Shown here piece by piece: positions 36,441 to 49,266 of a stretch of DNA of 64,000 nucleotides. Numbering within the stretch: position 1 is the first letter of the stretch; every line of letters begins with the position of its first letter. The notes beneath the pieces were generated by a model. The model was not told where the DNA came from. It ran no database searches and saw only the letters and a program-made list of their open reading frames with translations. The stretch is from Taxillus chinensis (Eukaryota > Streptophyta > Magnoliopsida > Santalales > Loranthaceae): NCBI GenBank assembly GCA_023512835.1, contig CM042088.1, positions 42,858,771 to 42,922,770 on the forward strand, read 5' to 3'. The translations under genes and the position numbers were made by a program.

Positions 36441-38848
36441 AGAATTTGAAATAGGTGAAATGTAAAAAAAAAACAAATAAAGTGGAATTAGGATGTCTGT
36501 TCATTGGGTCCCGCTTAGTATGGGTGGACTGAACTTTACTTTACCATATATTGGAATCAAATTTTTGAAAGCATTGGAAATTTTTTGATTAACTTGGAAA
36601 TGTAAATTTAATGAGACTCAAATATTTACATCGTGATGGTTGATGTACTTGGAAATAAAAACTGAAATGTCCTTTCCTGTGTATACCAGGTTTCCCAAGT
36701 GGGCCATACACGCGGCTTAAGGAGGAATGTTTGTTTAAAAAAAACGAAAATATCCATTGCAATTTGATTAACACGCATGATAATTTTAATTCATGATTGA
36801 AAGATTATCATCATCTATTATTATTGTTGTTGTTATCGTTGATGGTGATGTTGTTTTTGCCCCTTGATGTGCGACCAGGATCCGGGCAATGCAAGCGAAC
36901 GAGGTACGAGTTATGTGCGTGCAGCGTGCGGATTGTTTTTAATAATGACGCGGGCATATCATTATTGAAAATATAATCAATCACCTGCGCACGATTATAT
37001 TAATTAAATATAACCCAAATAAGCTGTTGGTATTATTTGGCGGCATTCGCTGGAGGCTAACTCATATAGAAATATTAATACGAGGCTCCTTAAATATTTT
37101 TAAAAATTATATATACGGATAATTAAATATTAATAATATATAATAATATAATATGTTTGAAACATACATTTTAGTTTAAAATTTTAATTAATTATAATTT
37201 TAATAATTTCATATTATATATATAAGTAATGTAAATATATTGTTATTAAAAAAATTCAATTCATGAATGACAATATAATAAGATAGTAACGGTATAATAA
37301 TATATTCATATTCTTTCTCATGAATTTTTTACAAAAATAATTTAATTGAAAAATCGAACCAATTCACTGATTTAACTACTGATCCGACTCCAATGAGTAT
37401 GCTGCTGGGTGAGTATAAACGTATAATTGGCCTCCCGCATGGGACAATGGGACATCGCAGCCAGGAGCCGACTCCACCACCGTACGTCAGTGGGTTGGAC
37501 TTAACGAGGCAAATCATATCATGAATGATAGATATTGACGGCACAGTAACACAATAATAATTGATGACAATAATTGACCCGACCCATACCTACACGGAAG
37601 CGTCATGGCATTGATGCGGGGTAGGTTGCGAGTTAAGACTTAAGAGTAGTGTTGTGGTGGGAGGATTAAATTTGGGGGGGTGTCAACTGTCCGTAGAAAA
37701 TGATTGTTTATTTTGATTTCAAGCAAACGCGACATCTCATTTTCATGTGTATAGCAACTGATCACCAAACGTCGGAAAATAAAATAAATAGTACATGTTA
37801 GGAATTTATAAAACAAAAAAAAAAGAAGATATATGGTTTATGTGTCTTTTTCCTGTTCATACAGTAACCTATTAATTACTTTTTATTAAGATTAAGAGAG
37901 AATTAGTTTAAGGCATTTATGATAGCTTATCACTCTCCATATATACGTACATATATATTCTAGTGTACTTGCCAATTTTTAAAACATTTTATTGAACTCT
38001 AGACAAAACTATATTGAAGAAAAACAAGCATAGGAAGGGCCCAAAGGCCCCAAACTCGAAATATTTCAAATTCATACGATTTTGTTTCCCAACATGGCAT
38101 TCTACTGCTACAATAATGCTTTTTAAGAGATGATTGTATATATCTTCGATTTTTTTTATTGGGAAATAAGTGTATCTATAAAATAAAATTTTTACCAATC
38201 TTACATGAAGGCTAGGGTGAAGGAAAGTATTTATCATATATTAAATTTGGCTGGGGGGTTCCGTCGGGGAGTAGAAGGCCAAATATTCTAATTTCTAAAT
38301 ATGTCGCTTTGATGTAATTATTGGGTATGTCCTCCAATAGACAAGGCGAGTGGACATTTTTTATTACTTCCTCTCATATACATCCACCCGTTGCAAATTT
38401 TATAATTGCATGGCCAGGGTAATCTACTGAAAAATAAGATCGAATTTATAAAAAGGATACATTGTGTATAACTTTTACATTATGCTTGGATGAAAATATA
38501 TTCTTTCATTTCATTTCACACACAAGATGTGAGAGAGACAGAGTTCGGATTCTGTACATGTTTGAAGTATAAATTTTAATCTTTCATATCTTATTTTTGC
38601 GTTCGTGATTTGTCTTCGTGTTTGTAATATCCGTGTTTAAATAAAGAAAAAAGATTTCGTAACTAGATTAGAAGTTCTAGCTAGGTTATTTGAAATCAAA
38701 TGTAAATCAAATAATTCTCCTTCTTAACCTATTAAATTGGATTCCTTTAATGATTTTATTGATTATATAATAAATTTTATATGGGAATCGCGCACGTGTG
38801 TGCTTATATATATGTGTGTGTGTGTTTAAATTTTATATAAACACACAT

Positions 38849-38854
<6 letters not shown>

Positions 38855-38885
<31 letters not shown>
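38855..38885. repeat. (AT)n microsatellite
   Basis: About 15 AT units, close to an ACACACAT and GTGTGTGTGT run at 38800-38850. Confidence 0.9.
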
Positions 38886-38888
<3 letters not shown>

Positions 38889-40801
38889 GTGGAATTTTTT
38901 ATCAGAATATTACTATTTAGATATGGGTAAATTCAGTTTTTTGCCTGCATTATAATGCTCATATTTTAAATCTAGCTATCAAGGATGTTATAGATATAAT
39001 TTAATATGACATTATGAAAATCTGTGATAGTGTGGCATATTAAATGGAAATAATAAACTAAAATATAAGAAAAATTTAAAGAAATATGTTTTCAATTACA
39101 CAAAAATATTGAAAAAGATTTGGGACTTGATTTATTTGCTACAGTTGAACTCTACATATTTGATAAGATTTTATATTTTATAATTATTTTTTTTATTGAA
39201 ACAATGCAAATCTCAATATATATGTTGTCCAATTAATGAAGAATGAGAGTTTGCTAATGTAATTTGTGGGAAATTAAAAAAAAAAAATAATGCCACAAAA
39301 GTGTTATCTATGACTAAATCTGCCATAGTTAATCTCTATTTTCTATAGTTTTGTGTTGACATTGTCTAATTGATTGTTATCGTTAGATGAGTTAGTTATA
39401 TCAATGACATCAAATATGATTCAAAAATCTGATAAGTTTTGGATATTAATTCATAAAATTATGAGAGTTGATGTTGTGTTAGATTTAAGTAACAAAATGA
39501 ATTTGATTAACTATAACTTTTCAAAAATATATGGAGATATATAGTTAATTTGAATAAGATTGAGAATGTGTGTAAATTATGTTATGATTAGCATGATGAG
39601 TACTAAATAAGGATGAGACTGTCTCATTTTTATTACAAGTCACAGTCTATTGATTATATCAATAAATACTCTTTCAAATTATGATTTGTATGTTAGTAGG
39701 AAAATAACTACTAATTGTATGCATGCAAAAATAGAGTCTGATCATTAATTATTTGGATGAAGATGTATATTGATTTTGATATATTGAGTTGATGGATACT
39801 AAGTGTACTAAAGTACCTAACCCTGCAAGTAATTGATATCTTTAAAGTTTGTCTTTTATCGTTAGTGATAGTTTTGGTGACTTAAATCATATCGAAGTAA
39901 ATTGTATTCAAAAACTTTAAAGACATTGATGTGGCTTGATGAGTTTAAAAGTAATCAAAGTATAATGTTTATTTTCTTATTTTTTTTTAAATTCTGTAAT
40001 TCTAAAATTTATTTTATTTTATTACAAGATAATTTGACGATAAAAATAAATGATTAAACAATAATATATAATGTATATGATGGTATTGATACGAATATGA
40101 ATGAATCATATATTAATGTGATTAATAATATATATGTTTAAACTTTAAAATTAATGTTCCATTTTTTTTTTTTTTCTTCATTTATTTGTCTGGACTAACG
40201 TTATTATTCATGAACTAATCAAGCCTTTCATCTCATCCAGATATATTTTAATATAGATTTAATTCAATCATATGTTATGAATTATTTAATTTGGCTATGA
40301 GATTGATGTTCAAATTTTATTTCTTATTATGGTATTATGATTTGTCTTAATTTTATTTCTTACTATGGTTTGTTAAATTATAAATTTTAATATGGTACTA
40401 TAGATGGTTTGAATTTTATTTTTTAGTATGGCAATATCATTTTTGTTGGGATGATATTTATTTGTTTGAAGGTAATTATCGTATAATGTTTTTGTATGGG
40501 ATATGTTTTTTTTTTACTATAATTTAATTTAAATGATATTAATAAATTATTAGGTAAGATAAATGAGAAATTTTTTTGACATGACAGGTCCCAGTAAAAT
40601 ACGAGGCGAGGATAGAAATTGAATTTCACAACGAACGGTGACGGCTTGCCCCGCCCGGTCCATTGCTATTCCTGAGGACAAGGAAGACTGATCTGCGGGG
40701 CATTGTCGTAAACTACCAAAAACAGAGGATCATAGATCTCCAATGGCCATGCGGAATGTGGATAAAGCCAAGGGCATTTTCGACCGTTTGAAGGGACTCA
40801 T

Positions 40802-40841
40802 CACGTGACAGGCCCTACCAGTCTATCGAAAGCACCACGTG
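40802..40841 (+). promoter_or_regulatory. Two G-boxes upstream of the DRM1/ARP gene
   Basis: CACGTG occurs at 40802-40807 and again at 40836-40841, 287-326 bp before the ATG. The second sits in CCACGTGA, an ABRE-like core. G-boxes bind bZIP/bHLH factors in ABA, light and sugar responses, which fits a family induced by dormancy, stress and low sugar. A weak TATA-like TTAAATAT is at 41019-41026. Confidence 0.55.
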
Positions 40842-41127
40842 ACTCCCCTCTCCTCCGATTTCTACTAGACCCACTTTTCACGTCGACCTTATCAGCTGCC
40901 TCTACGCGGCCTTGCAATCCGACGTCCACGTCATCATCCCAGCCTCGGAGCCCGATCGACGGCCCAGATCGCTCCCTTTCATTTTGGACCCGTTCGGCCT
41001 TTAACGCCTCCTCCGACGTTAAATATCTCCGTGACTCTATCTCTTCAGTCTTCACCCCTCTCCACCTCGCAGCTTCGAGGCGCTGTTGACTGCTAACCTG
41101 CGCAGCCACTGTTTTCTAACGTGCGCC

Positions 41128-43815
41128 ATGGGTCTGCTGGATCAGCTATGGGACGACACCGTCGCCGGGCCTCCGCCGGATAATGGCCTCGGCAAGCTCC
41201 GCAAGTTCTCCGGCTTTCGTCCAAATTCCGGCAAGGGTACGCGGGGGTTCGCACATAGCATTGATGAGTATTCGATCGATTAACGAACCCGAACATGAAA
41301 CACGAATGAACCAAATCGATGAATCGGATCGAAACAATTTTTTCACACCTGACCAAAACGTCTTTCGGATCTGTCGATTTAGCCGGCGACGGCGATGAAG
41401 CGAAAGCTTGAATTCTAAGATTTTGACTGCTGATTTTGTTGATTTGTTGATTTCGAATGGTTTGAGCAGATTTGGGTGTCGCGAGGTCGTACGGAGACGA
41501 CGGCGCCGAGGAGGCGATTCGAGTGACGCGGTCGATCATGATAGTGAAGCCACCGGGGTATCAGGCCAGTACGCCGCCGGCGTCTCCGGCTGGGGTCTCG
41601 CCGGCGGGGTGTACTCCTCCGGTGTCACCTTTTTCCGGTAAGCTCTCCGATGATCACAATCTTGTCATTTTGTCCGTGTTGACCAAATCGCCCCTTTGCC
41701 TTTGGGGCCCACTCTGGAACCAACCGTGGTGGAGTGGAGTGTCCAGAAAGATCTGATAGAGCCAACCGGTGTGGAGTGGTGTTTCCGTCATTTGGGTAGA
41801 CAGTACATATTAACTTTTTTCTGTGTGGGGTTTAATGGGAGAGTGACGTTCATGGGTGTGCTTGTAAACGCACAACTAACATAATAATAAATAAATATCG
41901 TCATAATAACTAGCTCGTAGATATGGACCAAACGGTCTTCACCAACCCGGTCACCAACATCTCTCCCTCTTAAAATCACCTTGTCACCAACATCTGTAAA
42001 TATGTTCACTGTTACTCTGCTAGAACAATTTCTATGTTATCTGCTATGAATATTTAAGGTTCTGATCGGTAAAGATGGTATTATTATTTTTACCTAGTAT
42101 TATTTTTGAAAATAATGAATATGATGATAAAAATTTATTTGGACAGTTTTTAAAAAATATTTTTTTAAAAAAGAAAACAGGCAAGAAACGTAGCTCAAGT
42201 TCCAACTTGTGTCAATTACTAACAGAAGGGGGGTTGTTGGTTTGAGCGGGTTATATTATTTTGTTAAATCAAATTTTTGATTTTTGGTTGGTTAATTTGT
42301 CGAGTTAAATTGAATTAACAGTTTTCTTGTTCAATATTAGCATTGTTAATTTTTTATCTTAAATTTACAACAATAACACAAATTAGAATACATAATTTAA
42401 TATCTAATATTAACAAATCAAATCAAATAAATTATCGTTATCAAAAATATTTTTAGATTAAACTTAAGAAGTACATAATAAATAGATTTTCACTTCTAAA
42501 TTATAAAATTTTTATATTTCTTATCGTGTCATAGAAAATTTTTCATATAAAAGTGTTCGTCAGTTTGGATGGGTTGAACTATTTATTTAATCGGTTTATT
42601 TGATTTTCGATCGTATTGAGAGGTTATTCAATTTGACCAAATAAATATTAGTTTATTTGATTTTTGATTTATTTGATGAATAAATATTTGTACAACCGGC
42701 TCGCAGCATTTTCGCGTAACCGTGAGGGATTAGACAATTATGATTTTTTTTTTTCTCTTCTCTCTCTTCCGATGAATTGATAGGTTGTCACATTGTTACG
42801 ATTATTCAAAGATTTCTCTTATTTGATTTTCGATTGGTTCTCGGCTTAAATAATTTATCGATTTTTCTGCTCGGCCTAGCTAACCGACAAGAAACTAGAG
42901 TAAAACTGTTATAAAAAGCATTATTAACGCATGGTATCATAGAACCAATTGCTTTAGTAAGGGCTATGTGCTGTGTACCACATCAGATGGATCTGACGTG
43001 GGATTTGGTGATATGTTTCAAATCGGATTTTGAGTAGTCCAGTGAGCTATGCGATCATGCTAGGATTGGAATATGGAATCAATCCACTCTTTGATTATAG
43101 TACGTACGCGCTATGAATTTTTGTTGTTTCGCCTAGTAGTTCCAATGCTTCTTTTTGACTTAGATTTGAATCATTTCCATCCATTTTATGATTGTTAGTA
43201 ATATTGGGTCCATTGGAATCATGAAAATTTATGTGTTTAGGCAGATTTGATGTGGTTTTGTTTCTGATCTGATCCAAAGACCCATCTTTTTTAGCCAGGC
43301 CAGGTGTGACCTTTTACGTATTTCTTCTCTTTTCATTTTTCAAAAATGGTCTTAGTTGTACCTTGCGCACGACCACCCCATGCTAGTCGGTGACCGGAAA
43401 CGGTCAAAGGCACATATAGCTGTACGGCTACAAGGTTGCTGGTTTTTATATATAGTTTCACAACCGAGTCTCTCAGCAATTGATCGCTTGTTTATATGCT
43501 TTTATAACGTAGTCTGTCTTCTTTTTCTTTTTCCTTAGATTCCCATACTATTCTGTCTATTCATATTCTATTGTTTACGTACCAAAAACGTATTACAACT
43601 CTATGGAACTAGTATTAAGATGGAATTGATCATTGGGTGTCGGATCAAGGATAGTAGTTTTTAGCACTCGGGGTTCTTTTCTAATTAGCTAGTTTGTTAA
43701 ATGCATTTCAGGGTCAGGGAAAGAATCCTTTAGATTCAGGCGAAGGTCTACATCCGATGCCTTCGAGAAGGCAAGTAACAGAAGCTCAAGCCCTTCATCT
43801 CCTTTTGATGTGTGA
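41128..43815 (+). CDS. Dormancy/auxin-associated (DRM1/ARP) family protein
   Basis: Three exons: 41128-41236, 41470-41637 and 43712-43815 (TGA). 381 nt, 126 aa; both introns GT-AG, both phase 1. It opens MGLLDQLWDDTVAGPPPDNG and LGKLRKFSGF, the family hallmark, then VTRSIMIVKPPGY, a Ser/Pro-rich stretch with SPAGVSPAG and TPPVSPFSG, and ends GKESFRFRRRSTSDAFEKAS to SSPFDV. This is the DRM1/auxin-repressed protein family, small and mostly disordered plant proteins whose transcripts mark dormant buds and growth arrest; the biochemical role is unknown. The middle block is closest, from memory, to the dormancy-associated protein homologs rather than classic DRM1. Intron 2 is long (2074 bp) and AT-rich. 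GC-rich promoter with two G-boxes. Confidence 0.9.
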
Positions 43816-46290
43816 TATAGGAGTTATCGTCTACCCACCCGGCCGAAAAAAATATGTATTACCCACCCTTTTGTAACACTGCCTGTCTCCTTCTGTACGT
43901 GTGGGCTTGCATGTTTTTATGTGTATACTTATGGGACATAGGCTGCTGCAACTTTGAATGATCGTGTGAATGTCACACTAAAACGCAGGATGCTAGCCTG
44001 TAATATATTTTGAAAGGCTTTTTGTTGTTGTCGTCGTGTCTTATTTGTTTGTACTGTTTTTTTGAAGCTTTTGGTTGGTGAAAATGGAAAAGACCTGTTT
44101 TAAATAGTGTGAGCATGAAAATTGAATCCGAACCAAAAAAAATAAAATAAAATAAAATCAGTCGGACCTTGGTTTGGGAATCAAATCCAAATCGAAGTGG
44201 GTATGGATTAAATTTTATTTTAAATTTAAGTGTTGGTTAGATATTTTTATTTTGTATTTTAAAAAGATCAAATTAATATTTTTCCCTATATTATTAAAGC
44301 TACTTTTAAAAAAATTAATAAAAACAATACGTGCGTTTATTTGTTGAGTGATAATATTTTATAATAATATGCTTTTTATTCTCAAATAAAATATTTGTAT
44401 ATGAAAGTGACTTGCATGAGACGCCAAATTTTTTATAAATGTATTGAGCAATATCGAGTTAAAGAATTTTATCTTTATATTTTAAAAATATTTTAACTTT
44501 TAACTTTTTTATTTTATTTTGATTAAAAGAATAATTTTAAATTTACATTTAAAATTTTTAATCTCCAAAAGGATGAAAAGAGAAAAAGTTTATAATATTA
44601 AATGAAAAGTGTTTTTGTCACTTTTATTAAATAATCAGTAAACTTTTTATAATAGTAAATTTTATATTAGAATTCAAGGATTCAACGTCCTAAAATTAAT
44701 TGACCGTAGGAGAGACTACTTTTAGATCTATATTAAGCATATTTGATTGGAAACTTTCTCTAACGTGGGGCTCTAATATTTTATAAAAAATTAATATAAT
44801 ATTATTTAACTTCTTGCATAGAGAATATGTTAGAATTATTTTGTTAATTAGTAAATTAATACGGTGACACCTTCACGCCGTTTTTTTCATGTCATCGGAA
44901 TGTTATAATGGAAGTACAATAATATTTAAGTAATATACATTATGTTACATGCAATGCATACCAATTGCTTACTTATGCATGTGACATGATGGAGTCTTTT
45001 TTTTTAAATACACATTAGCTTAATTTGTTGCTTATGCGTGGAATGTTTTTAATATACTCATACAAAATAATAATTTTTGGTTTATTATATATCTAATAAT
45101 AAATATATTTAAAATAAAATCCAATCAATTCAATTTTTATATCTAAATAAATTTAAATATATAAATAAATATTAACTAAAATTAATTAGTTAAAATTAAA
45201 TTTAATTTATTACAATATCATTTTAATTAATTATATTCCAATAATATATTTTCTTTTTTTTGTTTGACTACAATTTTTATGATTTATCTTTATTTATGAA
45301 GATGTGGTGTGCTTTGCACGAGAAGTTGAAATTTTGGATGAATTTGATTATGAGAATATAATGGGTCAGTATTATTTAAAATTATAATTTTAGCTAAATT
45401 TAATTTATTTTTTTATAAAATTAAATATAATTTATATTAATTTTTTTTTTAAAAAAAATTAAATTAAATTTAACTTTAAACATATGTTCTAGAAATGAGT
45501 AAAATAGCTTTGTAAACTGTTTTGAAATAATATATCAAAAACTAGTCAACCCAATTTATATTGGTTTCAAGTGGTTGAATCCGGACAAATCTGTTTGGAC
45601 TTTGGATCACGGGGTTGATCCTCGCCGGCGGCACAAGACGGGCCGCTGAGCGTCTGTCACGAGGCCAGCCTACGGCTACGGTATAGAAAGCCTCTTGAAC
45701 AATGACAACACCCCTGCTGCTCCTATTTGCATTTTTGCGTCACGCACCGACCCGCAACACGCCCCTCAACATAAAAGACGTGCCTCTCTCCTTGTTAGGC
45801 AATAGGCATATAATGGCTGGCCAAGATCCGAACCTTTTATTTGAGTCCGATAGTAATACATAAATACTCAAAATTCAATTATACTGTATTTTCATAATCA
45901 AGTTTTAATTATATAAGTATTTTAATAGTAATTTTAATTAAATTTATATTTATTTACATAGAATAATATCGCACTCGAAAATAAATACCCGTTAATTTTC
46001 ATCCATTCAAATCCGATCAGCGCAAACCCGAAGTCATCTCTTTTAATTCTCCCCTCTCTTCCCTATCTCTCTTTTTTTCTCTAATCTAGACCCGTATTTA
46101 TTCGATATAATTATAATGACAATTATTTGATTATAATATATTTTCATAATTAAAATTTAATCATTTAAATAATTTTAAAATTTTAATAAATATTTATTTA
46201 TGTAAAACGAATATCGGGTCTAATCAAAATACTCAATAAATTTTATCCATCAAAATCCCAATCCAGTTATATCTCTCAATTTTTTTTTTA
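43816..46290. other. AT-rich intergenic region before the EC1 array
   Basis: 3' UTR of the DRM1/ARP gene to about 44100, then AT-rich DNA. A GC-richer patch at 45590-45790 has no frame. From about 46040 the sequence ('ctctaatctagacccgta.tt', then 'cgatataatta.aatga') recurs upstream of EC1 copies 4 and 5, so the duplicated unit starts near here. Confidence 0.55.
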
Positions 46291-46420
46291 GAACGTCCGT
46301 CTCTTCCATTGCCCGCTCCTTCATTAATCCCTGATCCGTTGATCGATCACTCTCTTGGCCTCCCTCCTCCGGTGACCTCTCCACATCCCATGGTGGTGTT
46401 TATATAAACCAAACACCCCC
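46291..46420 (+). promoter_or_regulatory. EC1 copy 1 proximal promoter
   Basis: Conserved block 'cgtctcttccattgcccgct' to 'ggtgacctctccacatccca', then TATATAA at 46401-46407, 104 bp before the ATG. Confidence 0.7.
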
Positions 46421-46504
46421 ACATGCCTTTATCATCATCGTCTTCATAAACCTTACAACATTTCTTCCCAAATTCATATATTATTAAAAACATATACGTA
46501 CATT

Positions 46505-46945
46505 ATGGTTTCCACTTTCACACTCAAGTCTCTTCTCACGCTACCATTAGTAGTCTTGGCCGCTCTCTCCATCACCACCATCACGGTGTCGGCTGCAAGG
46601 CCGTCGCTAGACAGCCAGAAGCAGCCCATGGTCATGTTGGCGGCGCCACTGCTGGCCCCTCGTCTGCACCAGCAGCTGGACGATGATAACAGCTCAGCAA
46701 CATCGTCCTCGTGCTGGGAGTCCCTGTTTGAGCTGCAATCCTGCACCGGCGAAGTCGTAATGTTCTTCCTCAGCGGCGAGACCAACCTCGGCCCAGAATG
46801 TTGCCATGCCATCGGCTTCATCGAGCTCCAATGCTGGCCTTCCATGCTGGGCTCCCTCGGCTACACCGCTGAAGAAACCAACATCCTCCGTGACTACTGC
46901 GATGCTTCTGCTGTTGTTGCGGGTTCCGCTCCCTCTCTACCATAG
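46505..46945 (+). CDS. EC1: EC1-like egg cell-secreted protein, copy 1
   Basis: Intronless, 146 aa. Signal peptide of about 30 residues (hydrophobic core LLTLPLVVLAALSITTITVS, likely cut near VSA-A), a variable acidic/Ser-rich linker, then the Prolamin-like (formerly DUF1278) domain with six cysteines at 70, 80, 99, 100, 110 and 132. It carries the EC1 signatures CWESLFELQSC, a variant FFLSGETNLGPECCHAIGF, and CWPSMLGSLGYTAEETNIL. In Arabidopsis, EC1 proteins are stored in egg-cell vesicles, released when sperm arrive, and make sperm expose HAP2/GCS1 for gamete fusion. A TAG after SAPSLP (GAG in copies 2 and 5) removes the 16-18 residue tail. This copy has Ser instead of Asn before GET, and starts MVSTF where the others start MASTF/MASTL. 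Confidence 0.92.
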   Translation: MVSTFTLKSLLTLPLVVLAALSITTITVSAARPSLDSQKQPMVMLAAPLLAPRLHQQLDDDNSSATSSSCWESLFELQSCTGEVVMFFLSGETNLGPECCHAIGFIELQCWPSMLGSLGYTAEETNILRDYCDASAVVAGSAPSLP

Positions 46946-48553
46946 ATTCAGTCTACCCAACCGACCGTCGATGTCAGCCACGATCCGGCGATCCACCCTT
47001 AGGCACCATGTCATTATTAATTGTAGAAGAAAAACAGGGAGGAGAACCTTAGTTTCCATTTTGTCTGTTTCCCCTGTTTTCTTCACCATATTATTGTATA
47101 TGGAACCGTTTCTTGGAGTAAAATAAGTAGCATGCGTTGCATTTGAAACGAAAAAAAGAAAGAAAGAAAGAGCTCAACCTGTGTTGATTATTGACAATTT
47201 CTACCCAAAAATAACTATGCAATCTACTTTTTTTTATTCTTTTTATTTTAATAATGGTATGGATTCACACACTTATGGTTTCCTCAATGGTGACCCGCTT
47301 GGATGGAGGTTTTAATGTATTGAAGCTGTCATTCGTGGAATCTAATGTGTTGCAGGAGAGAACAAATGATCTTCGCTGATTTAAAAATTAAAATGCACCT
47401 GAAAATAGGATGACAAAACTCTAAGATTTTTTTCGCTAATTTCGAAAGCCAGAGTTATTTAAGTAGACGTTGCGAAATTCTTCTCATTTATTGTTCGTGC
47501 TCATGGCCAACACAAAAATGTTATCAATACATAGGACAAAAATGATAACAAATGGAAAATACAAAATTAGAGCAACTATGACCATAGTTAAATGTTTTAA
47601 TAATTTTATTTATATGAAATAATGTTGGCTATAAATTTGACTTGAGATATGTGTAATGACTAAAAACTTAATTAAATATTAAACTTCGAAGCACCTGTAA
47701 GTCAAATTTGGTTAATTGGTGCCTCAAAGTTATGTATTTAATAAAAAATTTAATCAATATACATATCTCAAGTTGAATTTGTGGACAATATTATTTTACG
47801 TAAATAAATTTATTGAAATATTTAACTATTCCATTATGAATGCTCTTATAAAAGCCTTACTTTAAAAACAAAAGTGATGAGATTAATTTTAATAAAAATA
47901 ATAATAAATGATATATATATATATATATATGTAATTTTGATTTTTAAAATTTTTTATCAACTCCAATACCAAAACACTTATTTATTTATAACAAATTCTT
48001 TTAAGGTTCATTAATAACATATAGTCCTTTTACTTCAATGAATCACTTTATAAATTATTAAAAATACATAAAATAACCTAATAATTTCTTGTTTGATCCA
48101 AAATAAGTCATATCACCACCGTGGTAATATGACTTATTTTGGATTCTATATATTGATATTTATTTTAAAAATTGATCATTAGATTAAATATTCATACCAG
48201 TATGTATTATGCAAACCATGCTGGTAAAATATAATGACAATGTAACGGTTAATTTTTGTATAAATTAAATAAAAAACCTGAAAATAAATAAATAAATTTA
48301 AATTTATTAAATTTAAATTTTTTTAATTGAATTTTTATAAAAATTAACCATTAAATTATTATAAATATTTACACGAATAATACATATACTATATGAATAT
48401 TTAATTTAACGATTAATTTTTAAAATAAATATTAATTCAAAATAACCGTAATAAATTTTTATATATTACATAAATATAAATATAGTTAATGTTTAAAATA
48501 AATATCAATAAAAATCCATAATAAGTAAGATTAAACTCCGATCCTTGATGTCC

Positions 48554-48700
48554 ATCTCTTCCATTGGCCGCTCCTTTCAGAAAACGCCCGTCTCTTTCCA
48601 TTGCCCGCTCCTTCAATCCCTGATCCGTTGATCTCTCACTTCGCCTCCCTCCGGTGACCTCTCCATATCCCATGCTCGTGTTTATATAAACCAAACACCC
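48554..48700 (+). promoter_or_regulatory. EC1 copy 2 proximal promoter with doubled element
   Basis: The first part of the block is present twice: 'atctcttccattggccgctc' at 48554-48573 and 'gtctctttccattgcccgct' at 48590-48609. TATATAA at 48683-48689, 92 bp before the ATG. Confidence 0.7.
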
Positions 48701-48774
48701 ATATAGCTTTATCATCATCGTCTTCATAAATCTTGCAACATATCTTCCCAAATTCATATATTATTATAAACATT

Positions 48775-49266
48775 ATGGCTTCCACTTTCACACTCAAGTC
48801 CCTTCTCACGCTACCATTAGTAGTCTTGGCTGTTCTCTCCATCACCACCATCACGGTGTCGGCGGCAAGGCCGCTAGACAGCCAGAAGCAGCCCATGGTC
48901 ATGTTATTGGCGCCACTGGCCCCTCGTCTGCACCAGCAGCTGGACGACGATAACAGCTCAGCAACGTCGTCCTCGTGCTGGGAGTCCCTGTTTGAGCTGC
49001 AATCCTGCACCGGTGAGGTAGTGCTGTTCTTCCTCAACGGCGAGACCAACCTCGGCCCAGAATGTTGCCATGCCATCGGCTTCATCGAGCTCCAATGCTG
49101 GCCTTCCATGCTGGGCTCCCTCGGCTACAGCACTCAAGAAACCAACATCCTCCGTGACTACTGCGATGCTTCTGCTGTTGTTGCGGGTTCCGTTCCCTCT
49201 CTACCAGAGATTCAGTCTACCGAACCGACCGTCGATGTCAGCCACGATCCGGCGATCCACCCTTAG
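48775..49266 (+). CDS. EC1: EC1-like egg cell-secreted protein, copy 2
   Basis: Intronless, 163 aa, the longest copy and probably the nearest to the full-length form. Signal peptide to about residue 30, linker with QQLDDDNSSATSSS, six domain cysteines at 68, 78, 97, 98, 108 and 130, and the full C-terminal tail (SVPSLPEIQSTEPTVDVSHD to IHP). The ATG at 48775 was chosen because it lines up with the other copies and follows the TATA box at the same distance; an in-frame TTG further upstream lies in the leader. Expected to be secreted by the egg cell and to act in sperm activation. Shares with copy 3 the youngest-looking flanks in the array. Confidence 0.93.
   Translation: MASTFTLKSLLTLPLVVLAVLSITTITVSAARPLDSQKQPMVMLLAPLAPRLHQQLDDDNSSATSSSCWESLFELQSCTGEVVLFFLNGETNLGPECCHAIGFIELQCWPSMLGSLGYSTQETNILRDYCDASAVVAGSVPSLPEIQSTEPTVDVSHDPAIHP

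Larger units (their letters stand above)
35377..40801. other. Intergenic region between RPL22 and the DRM1/ARP gene
   Basis: RPL22 3' UTR to about 35600, then AT-rich DNA. Contains a Copia gag relic (36110-36440) and an (AT)n tract. A GC-richer patch at 37380-37640 has no frame or known motif. 38900-40620 is strongly AT-rich with no structure seen. 40620-40800 is GC-richer, probably distal promoter of the next gene. Confidence 0.5.

Noticed and set aside
40801..41109. Frames of 94-102 codons on both strands just upstream of the DRM1/ARP gene
   Set aside because: GC-rich promoter/5' UTR with G-boxes; neither frame resembles a known protein.
41093..41539. 148-codon reverse frame across DRM1/ARP exons 1 and 2
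   Set aside because: It reads through a real intron and antisense to a clear family hallmark (LWDDTVAGP).
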